Shown here piece by piece: positions 1 through 20,472 of a stretch of 64,000 nucleotides of DNA. Positions within the stretch are counted from its first letter, which is position 1, and every line of letters begins with the position of its first letter. This DNA is from Ascaris suum (Eukaryota; Nematoda; Chromadorea; Rhabditida; Ascarididae): NCBI GenBank assembly GCA_013433145.1, contig CM024176.1, positions 7,860,520-7,924,519 of the forward strand, written 5' to 3'. Position numbers and translations under genes: made by a program. Under the pieces are notes generated by a model, which saw only the letters and a program-made list of their open reading frames with translations, searched no databases and was not told the origin of the DNA.

Positions 1-6708
<6,708 letters not shown>

Positions 6709-7207
6709 ATGGAAGGTGACAATTCGTTAAGTTGCGTACTTCGTGAATGGGAACTCATGAAAAATCCACAGGCAAATTTTATAATTCAGACAAGAAGTTT
6801 TGCTAGTAGGAATTTAGTTAGAATTCATGAGTATGAAAATCATGAGTGCACTTTTATCTCGATCATAGAAAACAGGATGGCAAGTGATCAATAAAATTGA
6901 TTTTGCAATCAAGGAAATTCCCATTTCGAAGTTCTGTACTGGAAGAGCTTCAACTTCGTTCGCGTCATAGGCCATTTCTCCCACCCTTCTTTCTCTTCTC
7001 CCCGCAGTGGTCCATCTTCGCTTTGAAAAAAGATCTATCGCAGTGTGTTTAACGTGGAAGGGGCATCCTCATGAGAAAAACAGCATGTTGGAATCGCTTA
7101 TAGAATTCAATTTCGGGTTCCTTTCTTTGCACTGGGACTCCCTCGACGAAACATCGGCTATAGCTGCAGAGCAAAGAAAAAAACAAGTGGAAGATTGTCG
7201 CCATTAA
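6709..7207 (+). CDS. Candidate two-exon gene, about 124 aa
   Basis: Exon 1 (6709-6883) starts at an ATG encoding MEGDNSLSC. Exon 2 (7008-7207) follows a long pyrimidine tract ending ctccccgcag and closes with TAA. The phase-1 junction gives an uninterrupted soluble-looking product with no signal peptide or membrane span. The 124-base intron has a weaker donor (aa|gtgatc). GC is near background, and no domain is recognised. The reverse strand of exon 2 is also open for 76 codons, which I treat as a shadow. Confidence 0.3.
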
Positions 7208-9343
7208 AACACTGTGTAGTTGGCTTTCTATATCGGCACAAACGTTCTGTTTTATCCATAAAAAGTATTTATACAGCATACTTCGCTTAACGGTGATGAG
7301 TCTATGAGGGTTTTTTTCTTTAATTTTGAAAGCAGCAGACGAATTAATCGAAACATATTCTCACAAGAAGTTCAATGGCACTCTCAGTTTGTGCTGATGT
7401 TTTTCTCCAATATCGTGCAATACTCCATTGAACTTCAAGGGCAAATAAATTCTTCGCTATAGTGACTTTGAATATGTGAGTTCTTTATTAATTAATGCTT
7501 TTTCAACAGCAGTTTTTGCCAATTTCCGCAAAGAGTGAATTATGGTTTCCATGTGCAGACATTTGGCGGCGTTTCACCAACGTGTTTCTGAGAGTTCTGC
7601 CTATCTTTCCACTTGATAATTTCAAGTGTAACGTGATGGTAACCTACAACGTCTGTCTGAATTAACCCATCGGACACTTAGGATTATCGCTTCTCGAAGA
7701 TGAAATCATTCCTCGAGAGCTCGATTCGGCATTGGTCGCCTGTTTTTGCCGTTTGTAGACTGTCGATGTTTCGTAACTGAAGGTTGGAGCAAAGAAGTAT
7801 GAGTACTGCACTACTTAATATGACTATTGCTTACTTGACTTGCTTGAAACTGATTGCATTTTGTGGTGACTTCATGAAAACAGCTGACGCTTCAAAGAAT
7901 TTCATTTATGGTTTGTAGAAAGAACTGCCATACGCAACGAACAGCTGTGTCTTCAAATCTGTGACACTTAAATGCGAATGAAAGTCGGTATCAAAAAAAG
8001 ATGGCACAATATGCGCTTTTATATTTTCACGTATCGAAAAAGCTAGCTCCGAAAGCCATCAATGTGCACAGATCTTTTATCGAGGTTTCGGAAGTTGAAA
8101 CGTGCGATGCGATGAGCATAAACCTCGTGCCAACCAGCTGCAAAATGTTTACAGATCTATTGCCATTTGAAGGCAAATAATTTGTTTTGCGATTCAAACC
8201 AAGGTGGAAATTGATGTGGCAACAACTTAATGAAGTACGTTGCCGGATAGTTTTCCTAGGTGTTGCTTCAATCATTACGATATTCATAACACGTGAAGAA
8301 TATAGTCGTAATATATGAGTTTTCAGTCAAAGCAAATGGAAACGACGTCACCAATTCTATTTTACGTAAGAAAACTTACTTCATCCGGCTGAATTGCTTC
8401 TCGAACATTGGTCACTTCGTGATGTAAAGCTGCTAGCAAGCCTGCGTGATGATTGCATTAAACATCAATCGCATGCAAATGCATGAATTCTGAATAAGTT
8501 TTGACGCTCTGTTTTGCAAGTATTTTCGTAGCAAGAAGATTATGAGGCATTCTTGACTCGTTGGCCAGTCGTGGCATTCAGGTGGGCTTAATATCTTCAT
8601 GTGCCGTTTGCACCATTTGGTTCATTAAATCAAAATTCAATGGGGCAAATGGTTCATATTAATGTTTTTTTTCTGACTGCGTATTACTACTCTATATCTT
8701 GTCGCAATTCACTTAAATGCCGCTGTGTCTCATACACTCGCTGTAAACCTGCAATATTATTAGAACTTGTTTTGCGTGGAATAGGGCACCCATCATATGG
8801 TGACATCGAACCTTCACATGTTTCTGCTGTGTGATGTTTTTTCAAAAATGTCTCTTTGCTACACGAAGAAAGACACGATGAAATGATTGCGTTGAGGCGC
8901 CACATTGGCTGCGCACCAACCGGCAACACCGTCACTATTTTTTTTTTTCGATAGCGACTGTCGCGTAAGAGTGCCAACAAGGCGACGTAGATAGGAGGGA
9001 AGGGACAGATGCGATTGGTGGTTTCCGTCCATTTAGGTCCACCTCAAGAGCTTATTGTCCAAGGCATTTATGCAGCGCCGAATTTTTCCGCGTTCAGACC
9101 AGCGCTGAATGCGTAAAGTAATCGCCATAGTCATAAAATTTACTCATTTATAGCAAAATTTTATTCCATCATTACTGCAGATGGTGATAAATGTATCAGA
9201 ATTAGTATCCGGAGAAAATTTGCACATATAATTTGGCTTATCACCTCGGTACCTTTTTGCAATAAATTGTACAACTATCGCATGCCTATTATCCTCCAAT
9301 TTTCTTTGGTTGTGCTAGTTTATGCATTATTTTGTTTTTGCAG
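7208..9343. other. Unresolved DNA with minus-strand exon-like ends
   Basis: On the minus strand a frame at 8687-8980 ends LSELRQDIE after an aatattgcag site, and another at 8027-8287 contains a ttttgcag site. Neither has a matched start or donor. Nothing else stands out. Confidence 0.4.
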
Positions 9344-9366
9344 AATTTTGTGTTGATACTTGATCT

Positions 9367-12089
9367 ATGTCGGAAGAATCAGGTGATTGTTTTGTGAAGC
9401 ACATTGGTAAAACCTTTCAGATTAAATTCTCTTTGAAAGTTATATTATTTGATCGTTATGGGATAACAGGTGAGCTATTAATGTCAGGTGAACAACAGCA
9501 GTGCTATTCTCCGGTTACTGCAAGCTTTTCGACGGAATTTCCAATGTTGTTTTCAATTCTCGTTATGATGAATAAAACGCTTATGCGTGAATCCATTTAG
9601 TGTTATGAAGGTGTCTACACCTGCAGACTTCTATACATGGCTCGGATGAATAGCTTTGCTCTTGTCTTGTTGTCGCCGTTGCTGTTTCACTCCGATGTTT
9701 GTTTATATATACCCGTTTCTTTTCCTCTTTACTTTTTAGACAGATTTCAAATGATTACAGTTGATTTGAGATTCTCGGTGAATGCAATGCGAATGCTACT
9801 TCCTACAATGACTCTGTGATATGATAAACTATACTTCGTCGCTTGCGCACTGTTTTATTGGCAACATTATGTTTGAAATCGTTGCTCAAGAATTTCTTCC
9901 TTCAATTTCAGATGGTTCACGTCACTCCGTATGAAATTTTCAAGGATATCTGCATGCAGTAAGTTTCTTTCTTTGCTTCACTTATTATTCTTATAATTGT
10001 GCCACTTTATTAGATGCGTTTCGCATAGTGAGCATATTGTCGAACTTTTCCACACAGCAAAAAAAAATGGAGCGTTCTGGTTTTTAGCACTCACAGTTGA
10101 GTAGTTTTGCATTGTAGTGTATGTTTTTAGAATAGTTTTTAACGGATTTTGGGATTTTGTGCAGACATTTTTCAAATTTTTAGAAGCCAATTCCCCTAAA
10201 AATAAGCGCCTGAAAGGGTGTTCTCAAATTGCTTAGGAAATTCAATTAACTCGTGCGAGCACAACGTTTCTCGCCACGGAGAAATGAAGTGAGCAGAAGT
10301 AATGTCATGTCACACTTCATGTTTTGTTTGTGAATTTCTCGGCCGCATTGCAACTCTTAGAATGTTGCCATCATGGCAATTTTGTCATTAACTCTGAATT
10401 TATGCACATTTAGCCATAATGATGGCTGTACTAATCTACTCATCAGTCCGAATGGCATAACGCATTAAGTGTTGGGCACAAGGCTGCGCCGGTCGAATCA
10501 TTGGAAGTTAACACTTATTTCACTTGCCTGATTTCTGGGGGAAATCACGGGGGCGACTGAAGGACTTCCAGAGCCAGTCAGCCATGACAGATTTGTGCAG
10601 TGCTGCATTGAATGCGATCATATGGAGGCGTCTGTTATAAAACGCTTTAAGTTTCTTGATGTAAATGCCTCGAAAACGAATTTTATGCAAGGTTGTCGAA
10701 GGTATTAAAAACGTCTGTCTTGTGATAGGACAGGAAAGAAAGTAACAGTTCACGATGTCCTGATCGCTCATCGAACAGAATGATTATCGATGAAACTCTT
10801 CACATTGATAAATTTTTTCTCAGAATGCCATTCACCATTTCCCTCTTTCTTTTTAAATATCATAACAAGTTCTTCATTTGATGCGCAGGAACATTTAATT
10901 CAATATTTTTAAATATTCTTTGACACTTTTCTGCGAAGGCATGTCACGGCGACTTCATGTCTGCTCTGTATGGAGATGCCACTCTCTTAGTTTCACTTCA
11001 CGAACTACAAGATGTACAGCGAGGAGGTTTCATGAGCATAATGCTGAATTCAGGATCACTTAGCGTTCCCAATCCAGGAGGGTCCATTCCGTTCTTCAAA
11101 AGTTTTTCATACCTAAATTATTAAATAATTAATGAATCAAATCTATCTTGCTACTGGTGGAGTGTGGCTAAAAACGATTTCTTAAGCGCTTGTTCCAAAG
11201 TTATCACAAGAAGCGCATTATGAGGGTGTCATTTATGCGCATATGTAAATATGTTCGTTTCACTGCTCGAATTGTTTCAGTATTTGTCAACTCCAGTTTC
11301 ATTCGAGGAGTAACTGAAATTGGAGTTGGTAAAGATGTTTGCGTAATCCTAAGCGCAGGTTTACTCTCAACTTCATCACTAAAACTAGTCTGTTTAACTC
11401 GGAAGGTGTCATAAATAATTATATGGACCTTGAGAGTGCTCGCTGCATTTCGTAAAAATAGTTGTGTCGGCGAATTATATGCGCTGATACATTTGCCTAA
11501 TGTTTTCGATTCATAACTTAGAAAAACCGGAAGTTCGCAATGCGGTAGTTCCTACCATGAAAATTGCTTGTCGACTCTATTGCAGTCAATTTCAGGGTGA
11601 TGAACTTATTCGGAAACGTAGGAAGAACATAGAAAGAATATGTAACACAAATGGCGTAAGGCGCAAAGTTGAATTATATCATCCAACGGATGGACAGACG
11701 AGGGAGAGTGGAGTGAAAGAGAGAAAACAAATCTATAAACAAAAGCAAAGTGTCATAGCATTAGAAATTAACACTCGCAAGACAATGCATATTTACAAGA
11801 ACAGCAAATTAGATGAAAATATCTAAGAAAGAGAATGAGGATAAAAGGGAGGAGTGGTGTATTGTTTATTTCTTTATTCGAGATAGGAAATCGAGTGGTT
11901 CTATTGCCAGAGATGGGATTTTCTCCTTAAAAATCTTCATTGCTTTCATTCCGGCGATTTCATGCGTTACTGCATTCGATGCATTTTTTGCCTCTTTGAG
12001 TGAAAGGGTTCGAACATATTCAGTCTGCATTTGTTGGTAGAGAGCTTGAAGGAGTTCGCCAAATGGGTGCGACCACTTATGAGGGATAA
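9367..12089 (+). CDS. Candidate four-exon gene, about 117 aa, model not settled
   Basis: Exons 9367-9469, 11281-11405, 11596-11655 and 12024-12089 join in phases 1, 0, 0 and end in TAA. A tttttgcag acceptor ends 23 bases before the ATG, as for trans-splicing. Donors include gtgagc and gtaagg; the acceptors are attgtttcag, caatttcag and atattcag. The product begins MSEESGDCF. It has a moderately hydrophobic middle, then a basic stretch (IRKRRKNIER). An alternative exon at 9912-9958 has an excellent acceptor (aatttcag) and donor (gtaagt) and could join exon 3 through the tgcag at 11585, so another isoform or a different model is possible. A longer frame at 12024-12249 is also open in the last exon. 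GC is close to background, which keeps confidence low. No domain is recognised. Confidence 0.3.
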
Positions 12090-12249
12090 TTCGAACATCG
12101 AAGGAAAGTTCTGTTGTATGGCATATATAGATCATAGTGGAGATGATGTAGCTGAAGCATGTGCAAACCTAGAGCGCCAATTCTTTGGATGTGGTTCAGG
12201 AGTTACAAATTATAGCAGGAAATATTGTTTTCTGAGCAGTCAAAAGTGA

Positions 12250-15200
12250 AATGTCTTTGACCGTTTTCATTCGTATTTAGGTAATAAGTGTCATGCAACG
12301 GCCCAGTAGAGATCGGACAGTCAGGCGTCGCGAGAATTACTCGAAATAGATTACCAACAGTTTAGTCAATAAAGATATATCTGCAGAAAAGAATGTTCGC
12401 AGAATAAAAGAGTCCCTTACACTTGCATTGTTTAAAATGCTGGAAATAGAGTATGGAAATTGAAATTGTTGTTTATCTTATCTGGGGTCAGAGGAAGCAA
12501 CGAAAGAAATTTAATCTTTCATTATTTTTAGTGGTTTATTGAACGTTCTAATTATTGAACGGCTTGTCGATCTGATAAGCATGATTGCATGAGCGGATAC
12601 AGAGACCATCTCCTCCGCTAACGACTTCCTTTTTTATTTCGGGACGGAATAGGCAAAGCAGTGAAGAATTATGCTAGAAGGGCCAAATGTCAAGATACGT
12701 CTCTTGCATCCAGTTCACTTAAATGCAGTTTTCAAAGTTTACTTGTAACCAGTGAAATGTGTGCAATGATATCTTCATACTTTCATTCACTCGGATACTG
12801 TTGCCATATAGTTTCTTCGGTAAAGTTTCGCGCAGCTTCACTATAGATCCATTTTCAAGAGCAAGTGTGTGATGCACATTACTGTTAGCAAATTTCGTAT
12901 CTCTACGTTTAGAGGATCATAAGCACAAACTACTGGAGTGGCAGACATAAACATACGAACGCCCAAAGGCATAACGTCGCTATGGTGCACTTGCAGATTC
13001 GGAAGAGCACATTGAAGCGAGTCTTTTACAAACAGTTCTTGCGCGCTTCCGATTGTGTAAATGTGGAAATGCACTACTGCGAGTGTTTTAATGTTTGTTA
13101 AAAGCTTCTCGAATCGAGATAGTGCAATTTAAATTGGACACGTGCAACTTGAAATTTTATGTGTTCAAGTTCTTATTTTAAAGAAATCAGATTTTGAAAC
13201 AGAGATCGAACTCCCCTTGCTCGAGTGCATTCAAGTTATTAATCATCAAAGCTGAGCGGTTATTTTACATTCGGAGCATATTTCCATTAACACATCTGAT
13301 ACTCATGGAAACAACGCATTCCGTGATTTTATCTCTGGAGATTTCGGCATTCATAGTTAGCCTGTATGGGATATAAAGTAACAACGCTTAGGATTTTTGA
13401 TTGTTTCAGCGAACTTTAGGCGGTTTCTTAATTTCTGTTCTTCGTGATGAAAACTCTCCTCACTTTTTGATCAAATCGAATGAGCAAAAGTGAAATTTTA
13501 AACAGATTTTTTTTCTTATTATTCCTATGAAATTTTCCAACAAATGTAGCTAATGTACCCATTACTGCAATTATGGTTGACGAAGTTTACGATTCATGAA
13601 ATGTAATGGCATGCGGCCAGGGTTTTTATTGAAATAACATCATTAGGTGCTTGTAATGGAATGTTCCACAAGGTGGGCAACAAAAACTAGATTTGTCTTC
13701 CTATCTACCGGTTTTATTCTGTCGCTGAAACAACATAACGGCACTATTTTAGTCGACTAAAAATTCCCGTCAAACAGAAATAGGAAAAAGGAATGGCTAT
13801 TAGCAAAGACGCCGCAACTGCTGTTCGAGAGAAATTTGAGCAATAATTCGATTTCCCTAAAAGCTTTTGTTTATTTGTACCAAAAAAGTGGTAACTTATT
13901 TTCGAGATACAATACAATATTAGGCATTATAGTGTGACGCAATTTTTTGCAACGTATAAAAGGTTTTTCACATGCAATGTTATGAAGCAGTTTTACGACT
14001 TTTACCCTACTCTACTGTCTTTGAATAGATAAGGAAGTGCAAATGTTTGAATAGCATTTTCAAAGATTAAAATGAAGGGAAGCGAAAGAAGCTGGCAAAA
14101 GAAAATGGATACAAAATGGCGAATAACTCAAAAAGTACTTGAAAATTACAATTTAACTGATTTATAAATAAAATCAAGTTGGTTTGGCTGAATTCGAATT
14201 TCACCGGCTGAAATATTGCGTTGAGCATAACACGAACGCATTTATTTCTCTGCAGAGATAGTTGAAGGAGTTTTCGCAATTAAACTGCTCACTTGTATCT
14301 TATATCTCTTCTATTCATATGATGATGTGTGTCTTCCGTAGTGCTTCATTCGAATCCATATGGATAATGACGTCTACGGGCTGTTTCTATGATCATAGAA
14401 ATATGAAACGTTTGAAGGAAGTTCGTGTTATTTTTTATGGCGTTTGCATGAAGCTAATCGTTATAGTAAGCAAAATTCTGCTGATTTTTATTATGCTCGA
14501 TTCATGCGGTGTGCTTTCTGTTGGAAAATTCCCTCCTTGCGTATAATGGAAAACAGATTTACGGATGCGGATATTCACCAAAAAGGAGATTCATAGTAAA
14601 CAGTTCAGAGGATAGAATTCATCATAAATTTCACCAAAGACAACGAATATCTATTGGTGCAATGAAACCATTTTAGATATTAGTATTTCCTTAACGTGCG
14701 ACAAAAATAAAACAATACTTTCTGTTTCTCGCCTATCTTTATTAACACTGCAGTTCTCGTTCGAAGTCTTTGCTCTATTCGGTTTAGTTTAATTTCATTC
14801 CATTTCCACTAAAATTGTTCAATTAGTATTGGCATCAAGCTCGACTTGCAACATACACTGAGGCAGATATTCGTGTAACATTCTTCATATAGATGGACGA
14901 AATGCGACAAAGTCGTCATTTGAAAATGATTTGCTGTGAGAAGTGTAGCCTCTAATGAAACCAATAATTACAACTGCGGTGTCATAAAACTAGAAAAAAA
15001 GAATTTGTTTAATCGTTTTAATTGATTTAAAATAGAGACTTATTATTGTTTGTATCAGACTAGCGATTTCGTTGAAAGATTGATAGCGTGTAGCGTTTGC
15101 ATTATGAATATTGCAATGGCCGAGACGATGTTGTTGCAATGATTGGCACATATTTGGTGTCTGTTTCGTTTAGTTAAGCCAGTTGTATATTTGTAGAGCG

Positions 15201-18082
15201 ATAGTGAGATTAGTTCTTTGAGTCCTGGTTAGTTTCGTTCGTACTCATAAGCTGCCCATTCGCAAATTGACTCAAAGCACGCAATCATAGGTCAACATGC
15301 AAAAGCCAGCATCAGTTGATTAGCACTTCTTACCATAGTTACGGCACTTTCGTCTTATCCTCTCTTCAATTTTGCCTAAATTTCAGTTCTCCCATTTTTT
15401 TCCCTCCTTCAAAGACTAATGCAGATTCCTGGGGCTTGTACTTGTGGTCGAATCTGTCGAGTCACATTGCATTCCATCGAATAATTCATTTATAACATTC
15501 CAGCTGGCAATTTCGTCGTGATAGTCTCAAGCGCAACGAGCTAAATCAAATCTTTTGTCGCACAGTATAGAAAAAGCAACAGGTCAAATGAAAGTGGGAA
15601 AACTGAAGAGCAATTACTATAACAGTTAGAGTCGATTAGTTATATCCTCATAAAGAAACTGGTCATAAAGATACAAATATACGCAGTAAGGTATAAAAAA
15701 GAATCGGGCTCGCAAAAGCGAAATGTTTGGCAGAGCAGTTGGCATAGTGCGCTTTGTCGGCAAGATCTAAGCAATTTAATTAACTGAAGTGGTAACAGAT
15801 TCGAGGGAGCATTTGTGAAAGCTGCAATCAGCTAATAGTTGGAAAAGCTTTAAACTGTAATTGCAATGGAATGTACTAGATGACGCAGAAGTTGAAAGCT
15901 TTCTGAAGTCCATACTTTTCAGGGGATGGACAGTTTTGTATGTTTTGACGGGATGGGATAAATCCACTAAGTTCCTAGGATGTTTGAACGTAAAACAAAA
16001 ATATTCCTTCACCATTTTTCCACTTTCAATTCTTATCATGCTCGTAGCAAAAGAACATATATAAATATGCTGATTGCATGTAGAGAGTGCTTTAGAAAAA
16101 AACGTCTTCATGTAGTCCATTGGGACAACCCTGTATGGAGTACTTTTCTGATTGATTAGGTAGTTCCATTCATCTATCGGATGACCCAATCAAATGTGAT
16201 TCAAGAAGGCCTCAGTATACGGCGCGACATTGGCTGGTTTGATAGTGAGCAGTGCAGCTGGCTAGACGCAACAGCGTCGGCACACGTTTTGTGGATGATT
16301 TGAGAACGAGCGTAGATCTGACGAGGGATGCAATTAGGTGATAAATTCGGAATCTTGTGGATTTTTTCCACAAAGGTAACGTAAAATTACTTATTGAAGA
16401 ACTTCACGTCTTTAACAATGAGGAGGCAAATGAAGCTCACCCGGAAAAGTGGCGAAGAAGAACAGCTGCAGATCTTTTGCCTTCGAAGTATCTGTTTCGA
16501 TTTTCACTAACACTTCTTCGGATATCGAATAGGTAGATATTTGCGACCAACGGAAACGACTAACTACTTGTAGTCACCCTCCCACTTCTTTGAGTAAGGG
16601 AAGTTGTATATATGACTGAACTGTAAAGAAACAGGCAAATAAGGAAAAGTGGATTTTTGCACATTTTGTGTGGCGGTTTTCTGTCAAAAACGGTGGTCTT
16701 TGGCGACGAGGCCCTCAATTCATGGGACATATATGACGTCGTTGATGAAGCAGGAACAAGCATATGCCCGTCCATCAAACGTCCATTGCAATTATTTCTC
16801 TTGTGAACACGCAATCAACACATCAGCTTTCATGCAAGAAATGGCTTTAGCAGAGCCTTATGAACGCTTAGATAGAAAGAAAAAGTATTGAATGCTATGA
16901 AAAACAAGCAAAATGCTTTCAAAATTTAAGTCGGCATTTTTTCTTGCATCTCAGATTGGTCTTGGTTTAAGTTCGAAAGCAATGACGCAAGCGAATGTTT
17001 GGCGAGCAAAAAATATGAGAGAAAATCTGTTAGGGAGTAAGAAATGTAACCGGCGAGAAGGCTGTGGAAGCAAGCATATCTTACATACGCTAAAAGCAAC
17101 GAATAGTTACGAAATGTCTTCATCACAATATCCTTGTAATCACAAACAATACGCTGTTAAAAGCCCAGCCTACCTATGAAGTGTTCAAATGAAGAGCCAA
17201 TGTACATCAGTCACTAACGCAAAAAAACGCATATAAGCGCAGAAACTATTTGCGATGTGATTTCTAACTGAGTGTACTCCAGTGCTGATTGATTTTCGTC
17301 ATTTAATCCATTTGCGTCTTGCCACTTTCGTCGACCTGAGATTCTGATATTATGACTTTGATTCTGTGTTTAGTCGAAATCTGCCAACATTGACCATCTA
17401 AATGAATGTTATTATATGAGCGGGTATTTTCCTTCATTTCTGCAGCAGTTTTCTCGTAATACTCCACATATTTGTTCAGTGTACTTAATTTAGCTTCGTT
17501 GTTAAGTTAGCTTCATTTCTACAGTTGTTTCAATTTCTTTACAATTGTAATTTTGCAAGCTTGCTGCATTCATCAATTCACTGTTTTTTCATTCGTTAAA
17601 ATCTTTTCGTTTATTTGACTGGAATTTACAACTAAAAAACTTGTTTCGTCATATTTTGGCCTTCACATATCGACCAAATAAAATGGTTGTTTATGAATAT
17701 AAGAGGAGGGGTTATGCATGTTAAATGTCACATACAACTTTACTGATGCTTTATTAGTCGTAATGCGTTTTTGCGCACCGAAATTTGCACGCAGGCAAGT
17801 TCCTTGGCTAATGCGATTCGAAGGTGTTTCCTCGCCGAGTGGTTGGCGACCGCCTCTCTAGCGCATTGCTGTCATTTGCGTGTGTATCGTCAACCTATTA
17901 ATGTCTGCCCATGCATATATGTACGCCCTCCAATCCACATACAAATAGTGTTGGACCTCCATCGAACACTTCCTCTCTCCGTCGGTAAAGGAGGAGATTG
18001 CTAGACCTGAAGTCGTGCTTGAGGGAACTGGCAATTCTTAGGTTTCATCCGATCGGAGCCTGAGGAGAATTGTGTTTTGCAG
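12250..18082. other. Mostly gene-free DNA
   Basis: A strong tgtttcag acceptor at 13410 opens a 27-codon frame (RTLGGFLISV...) ending in TGA. It can join in phase to a gtaaag donor at 12822, but no start was found. The remainder shows only chance-length frames, apart from the possible transposon end at 16121-16136. Confidence 0.4.
16121..16136. mobile_element. Possible transposon end reading ATACAGGGTTGTCCCA on the minus strand
   Basis: The minus strand reads ATACAGGGTTGTCCCA, close to the CAGGGTGTCCCA ends of several Tc1/mariner-like elements. It sits inside a 137-codon minus-strand open frame (15776-16189) in which I see no DDE/DDD motif. No partner end was found. Confidence 0.25.
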
Positions 18083-20472
18083 TGTCCTGCTGACATTGAT
18101 GCCGATTCACTGAGTTTAAATCCACGGTAAGTCGTTCATCACTATTCCAAGTAAAAGAGATGTATACTCTGCGAATCCCTTTGAATGTAATCTCCACATT
18201 TTGATCAATTGAGGATTTGTGAGATAATAGGAGATATTTCTAGTTTGTTCTGGAGGGATAATTCGTTTCTTTAAGAGTATTCACTCATTCTATTTGCACA
18301 CATTGTGGGGCACTGCATAATTCACACAGAGGTGGACGATTCTCGAGAACGACTGCCACAGTCAAACAAACGCTCGCTCAGAGAAAAACACTTGAAACGC
18401 TAGTGGATAGCGTTAAAAAAGACGAGAGCACTTAGGGCAAACGAATACCTAAGTCTCACTCAGCCGCCCTTCTTTGTGCTTTCGGTAATGTTTGTTGATC
18501 TAATTGCTCGTGATCGTTGCAGCTGTAATCTTCGTTTTCTTTTCAATCCTCTTTATCTCCCTGCTTCCACCTAAATAATTCGAGCAGCTAACGAAGCAAA
18601 ACAGCACACTGATCATTCGTTTATGCTGATTCTATATTCACATTTGCCCTTCCCTTTTCGGAAATTGTTTCGTTGAAGAAATTATTCGATCGATCGAAAA
18701 TTTTGGCATCGTTGAATGTACTCTTCACATTACTTTAAGTCGTGGATCTATAGAGCAAAGATCACTAGAAACATTATTTGTTTCGAGGGAACATTATCAA
18801 TGCGTATTTTCTGCCAACATATTTACAGTTACGAATCGCGAATTCTCTCGTTGTGAGGAGTGTAGTGAGTGATCATGCGCACGAAACGTTTGTTGTCAAA
18901 TGGAGCTCTCGAGTATGGGTTTGAGCCGAAAAGAAAACGATTGCTCATGTGAGTATATGTATGCCTATTCACAATTCCTTCTCTTTGTTTAATATAGCAC
19001 ATTTTTGAAAACATCTCAGCGATAACGGTCTTGCAGCAATACACCACACACGACTATTATCCTCTGTCGATATTTTGGTGATGTTTACGAGGTTGTCACA
19101 CCTCCTTTATGTCGAGTCATTCAATGACTTTCAGGTTTTTACGCTAGTGTTTATAGGATATTGAATTACTTGCACACAGAAATGTTATGCCCAATCTTTT
19201 TGTAGGTTGCCTCGTTTGTTTATTATTTTCTAACATTTTTTCCTTTCTGTGTTTCCTATAAGTGTTGACTAAGAAAGCAAAACTGCAATCCAACAAATAT
19301 TTGATCAATAGGGCTCAGGGCTTTCCACAACTTCTCGATAAGTTCATCGACTTTCACTGCTATTATCTTAGCCGTCTTTTCTCGAGTCTTCACTGTTGTC
19401 AACTCCTCGACGTAAACAAAGAAATATCCTATTAGCAATAGCATGTTTGTTTGCTATCTTCTAGGCCATTGCTAAGGGAAAACAAACGCTTTACAGCAGT
19501 GAGTAGTTCGCTTTATCAAGCCTAGCGCAATACTCTAGCGCGTGATTCGATGAAAGATAAATAGTTTTTGATGCTCGATATCGTTTATTCAAAGTTTTCT
19601 CATTCACACCCGCCGTATTTCGGTGGAATGCTCACCTATTACCAATAACAACCTGAAAGTGCAAGGTTCATTTACTCGTCTTCAAATTTCATTAACAAAA
19701 AATGCAGATGTGAACAGCGCTTAAATGCGAATTTTGTATGCCCACTGCCAAAGTTCCTGTCTCAGAGATATGCCTTAGAGGGCGTCCTTCTCTATAGAAC
19801 TGACCTTCCAGTGGAAATCCTATTGGGCGACATCCCACAATAGTCCTGCACAATAAAGGCTAAATCGCATATCATTTATAGTGAACGACTCTCAAATAGT
19901 GCCATCCTCTTTCATTTGTTTGACGAAGCATATTGATGAGGAACAGAAGAAAAATATGAAGAGTGGATTTTATGATTATCGTTCATATCCACACTGCTGC
20001 ATTTCCCGCTTCTAATAGTGACTATTTATTCATTTCCTTATTGTTTTTTGCTTCTTTTACTGAATTTTTCTTTCCTGTCGTTCTAGATTTTCTCATTGAT
20101 TCCTTTCATTCATGTTCTCCGCTTTCTATGAAATCTTAATACTCTCCCTCTGCATTTTTAGTGATTTTTCACTTTCATATATCTTCCTTACCTTTTCTAC
20201 AGTCACAGTATACTTCTTTATTTATTTTCTCATTTTCTTCCTTAAGCAATGTTCAACACTTTCTATATATACCAATAACTTCTACGACTATTTGCTAAGC
20301 ACTTAGCAGTGATCAGACGGAAGAGGAATATCGACAGCTCTCTCAACGTGTACTCCTAGATTTGCATTGGAAATACCCTAAAAAAGGACGTTCTGCTAGA
20401 TGCTGTTTTCCTAACATTAGATATGAAGGTCAACTAGGAACAACGAGGCAACTCATACCCATAACAATGTAA
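18083..20472 (+). CDS. Candidate 3' exons of a gene with no visible start
   Basis: Exon 18083-18126 is bounded by gttttgcag and gtaagt, both excellent. Exon 19020-19134 follows catctcag. A terminal frame at 20317-20472 begins TEEEYRQLSQ and closes with TAA. Phases 2 and 0 agree. The last acceptor is weak (gtgatcag). No start codon or family could be found. A 62-codon open frame on the other strand (19256-19444, minus) lies in the proposed second intron and is not called. Confidence 0.2.

Noticed and set aside
15776..16189. 137-codon minus-strand frame
   Set aside because: About one frame of this length is expected by chance in the window. It has no recognisable transposase motif, and the T-rich composition is unlike the firm genes.
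17826..17870. tRNA-like A-box (GCCGAGTGGTTGGCGACC)
   Set aside because: No B-box or acceptor-stem pairing at the required distance, so no tRNA can be folded.
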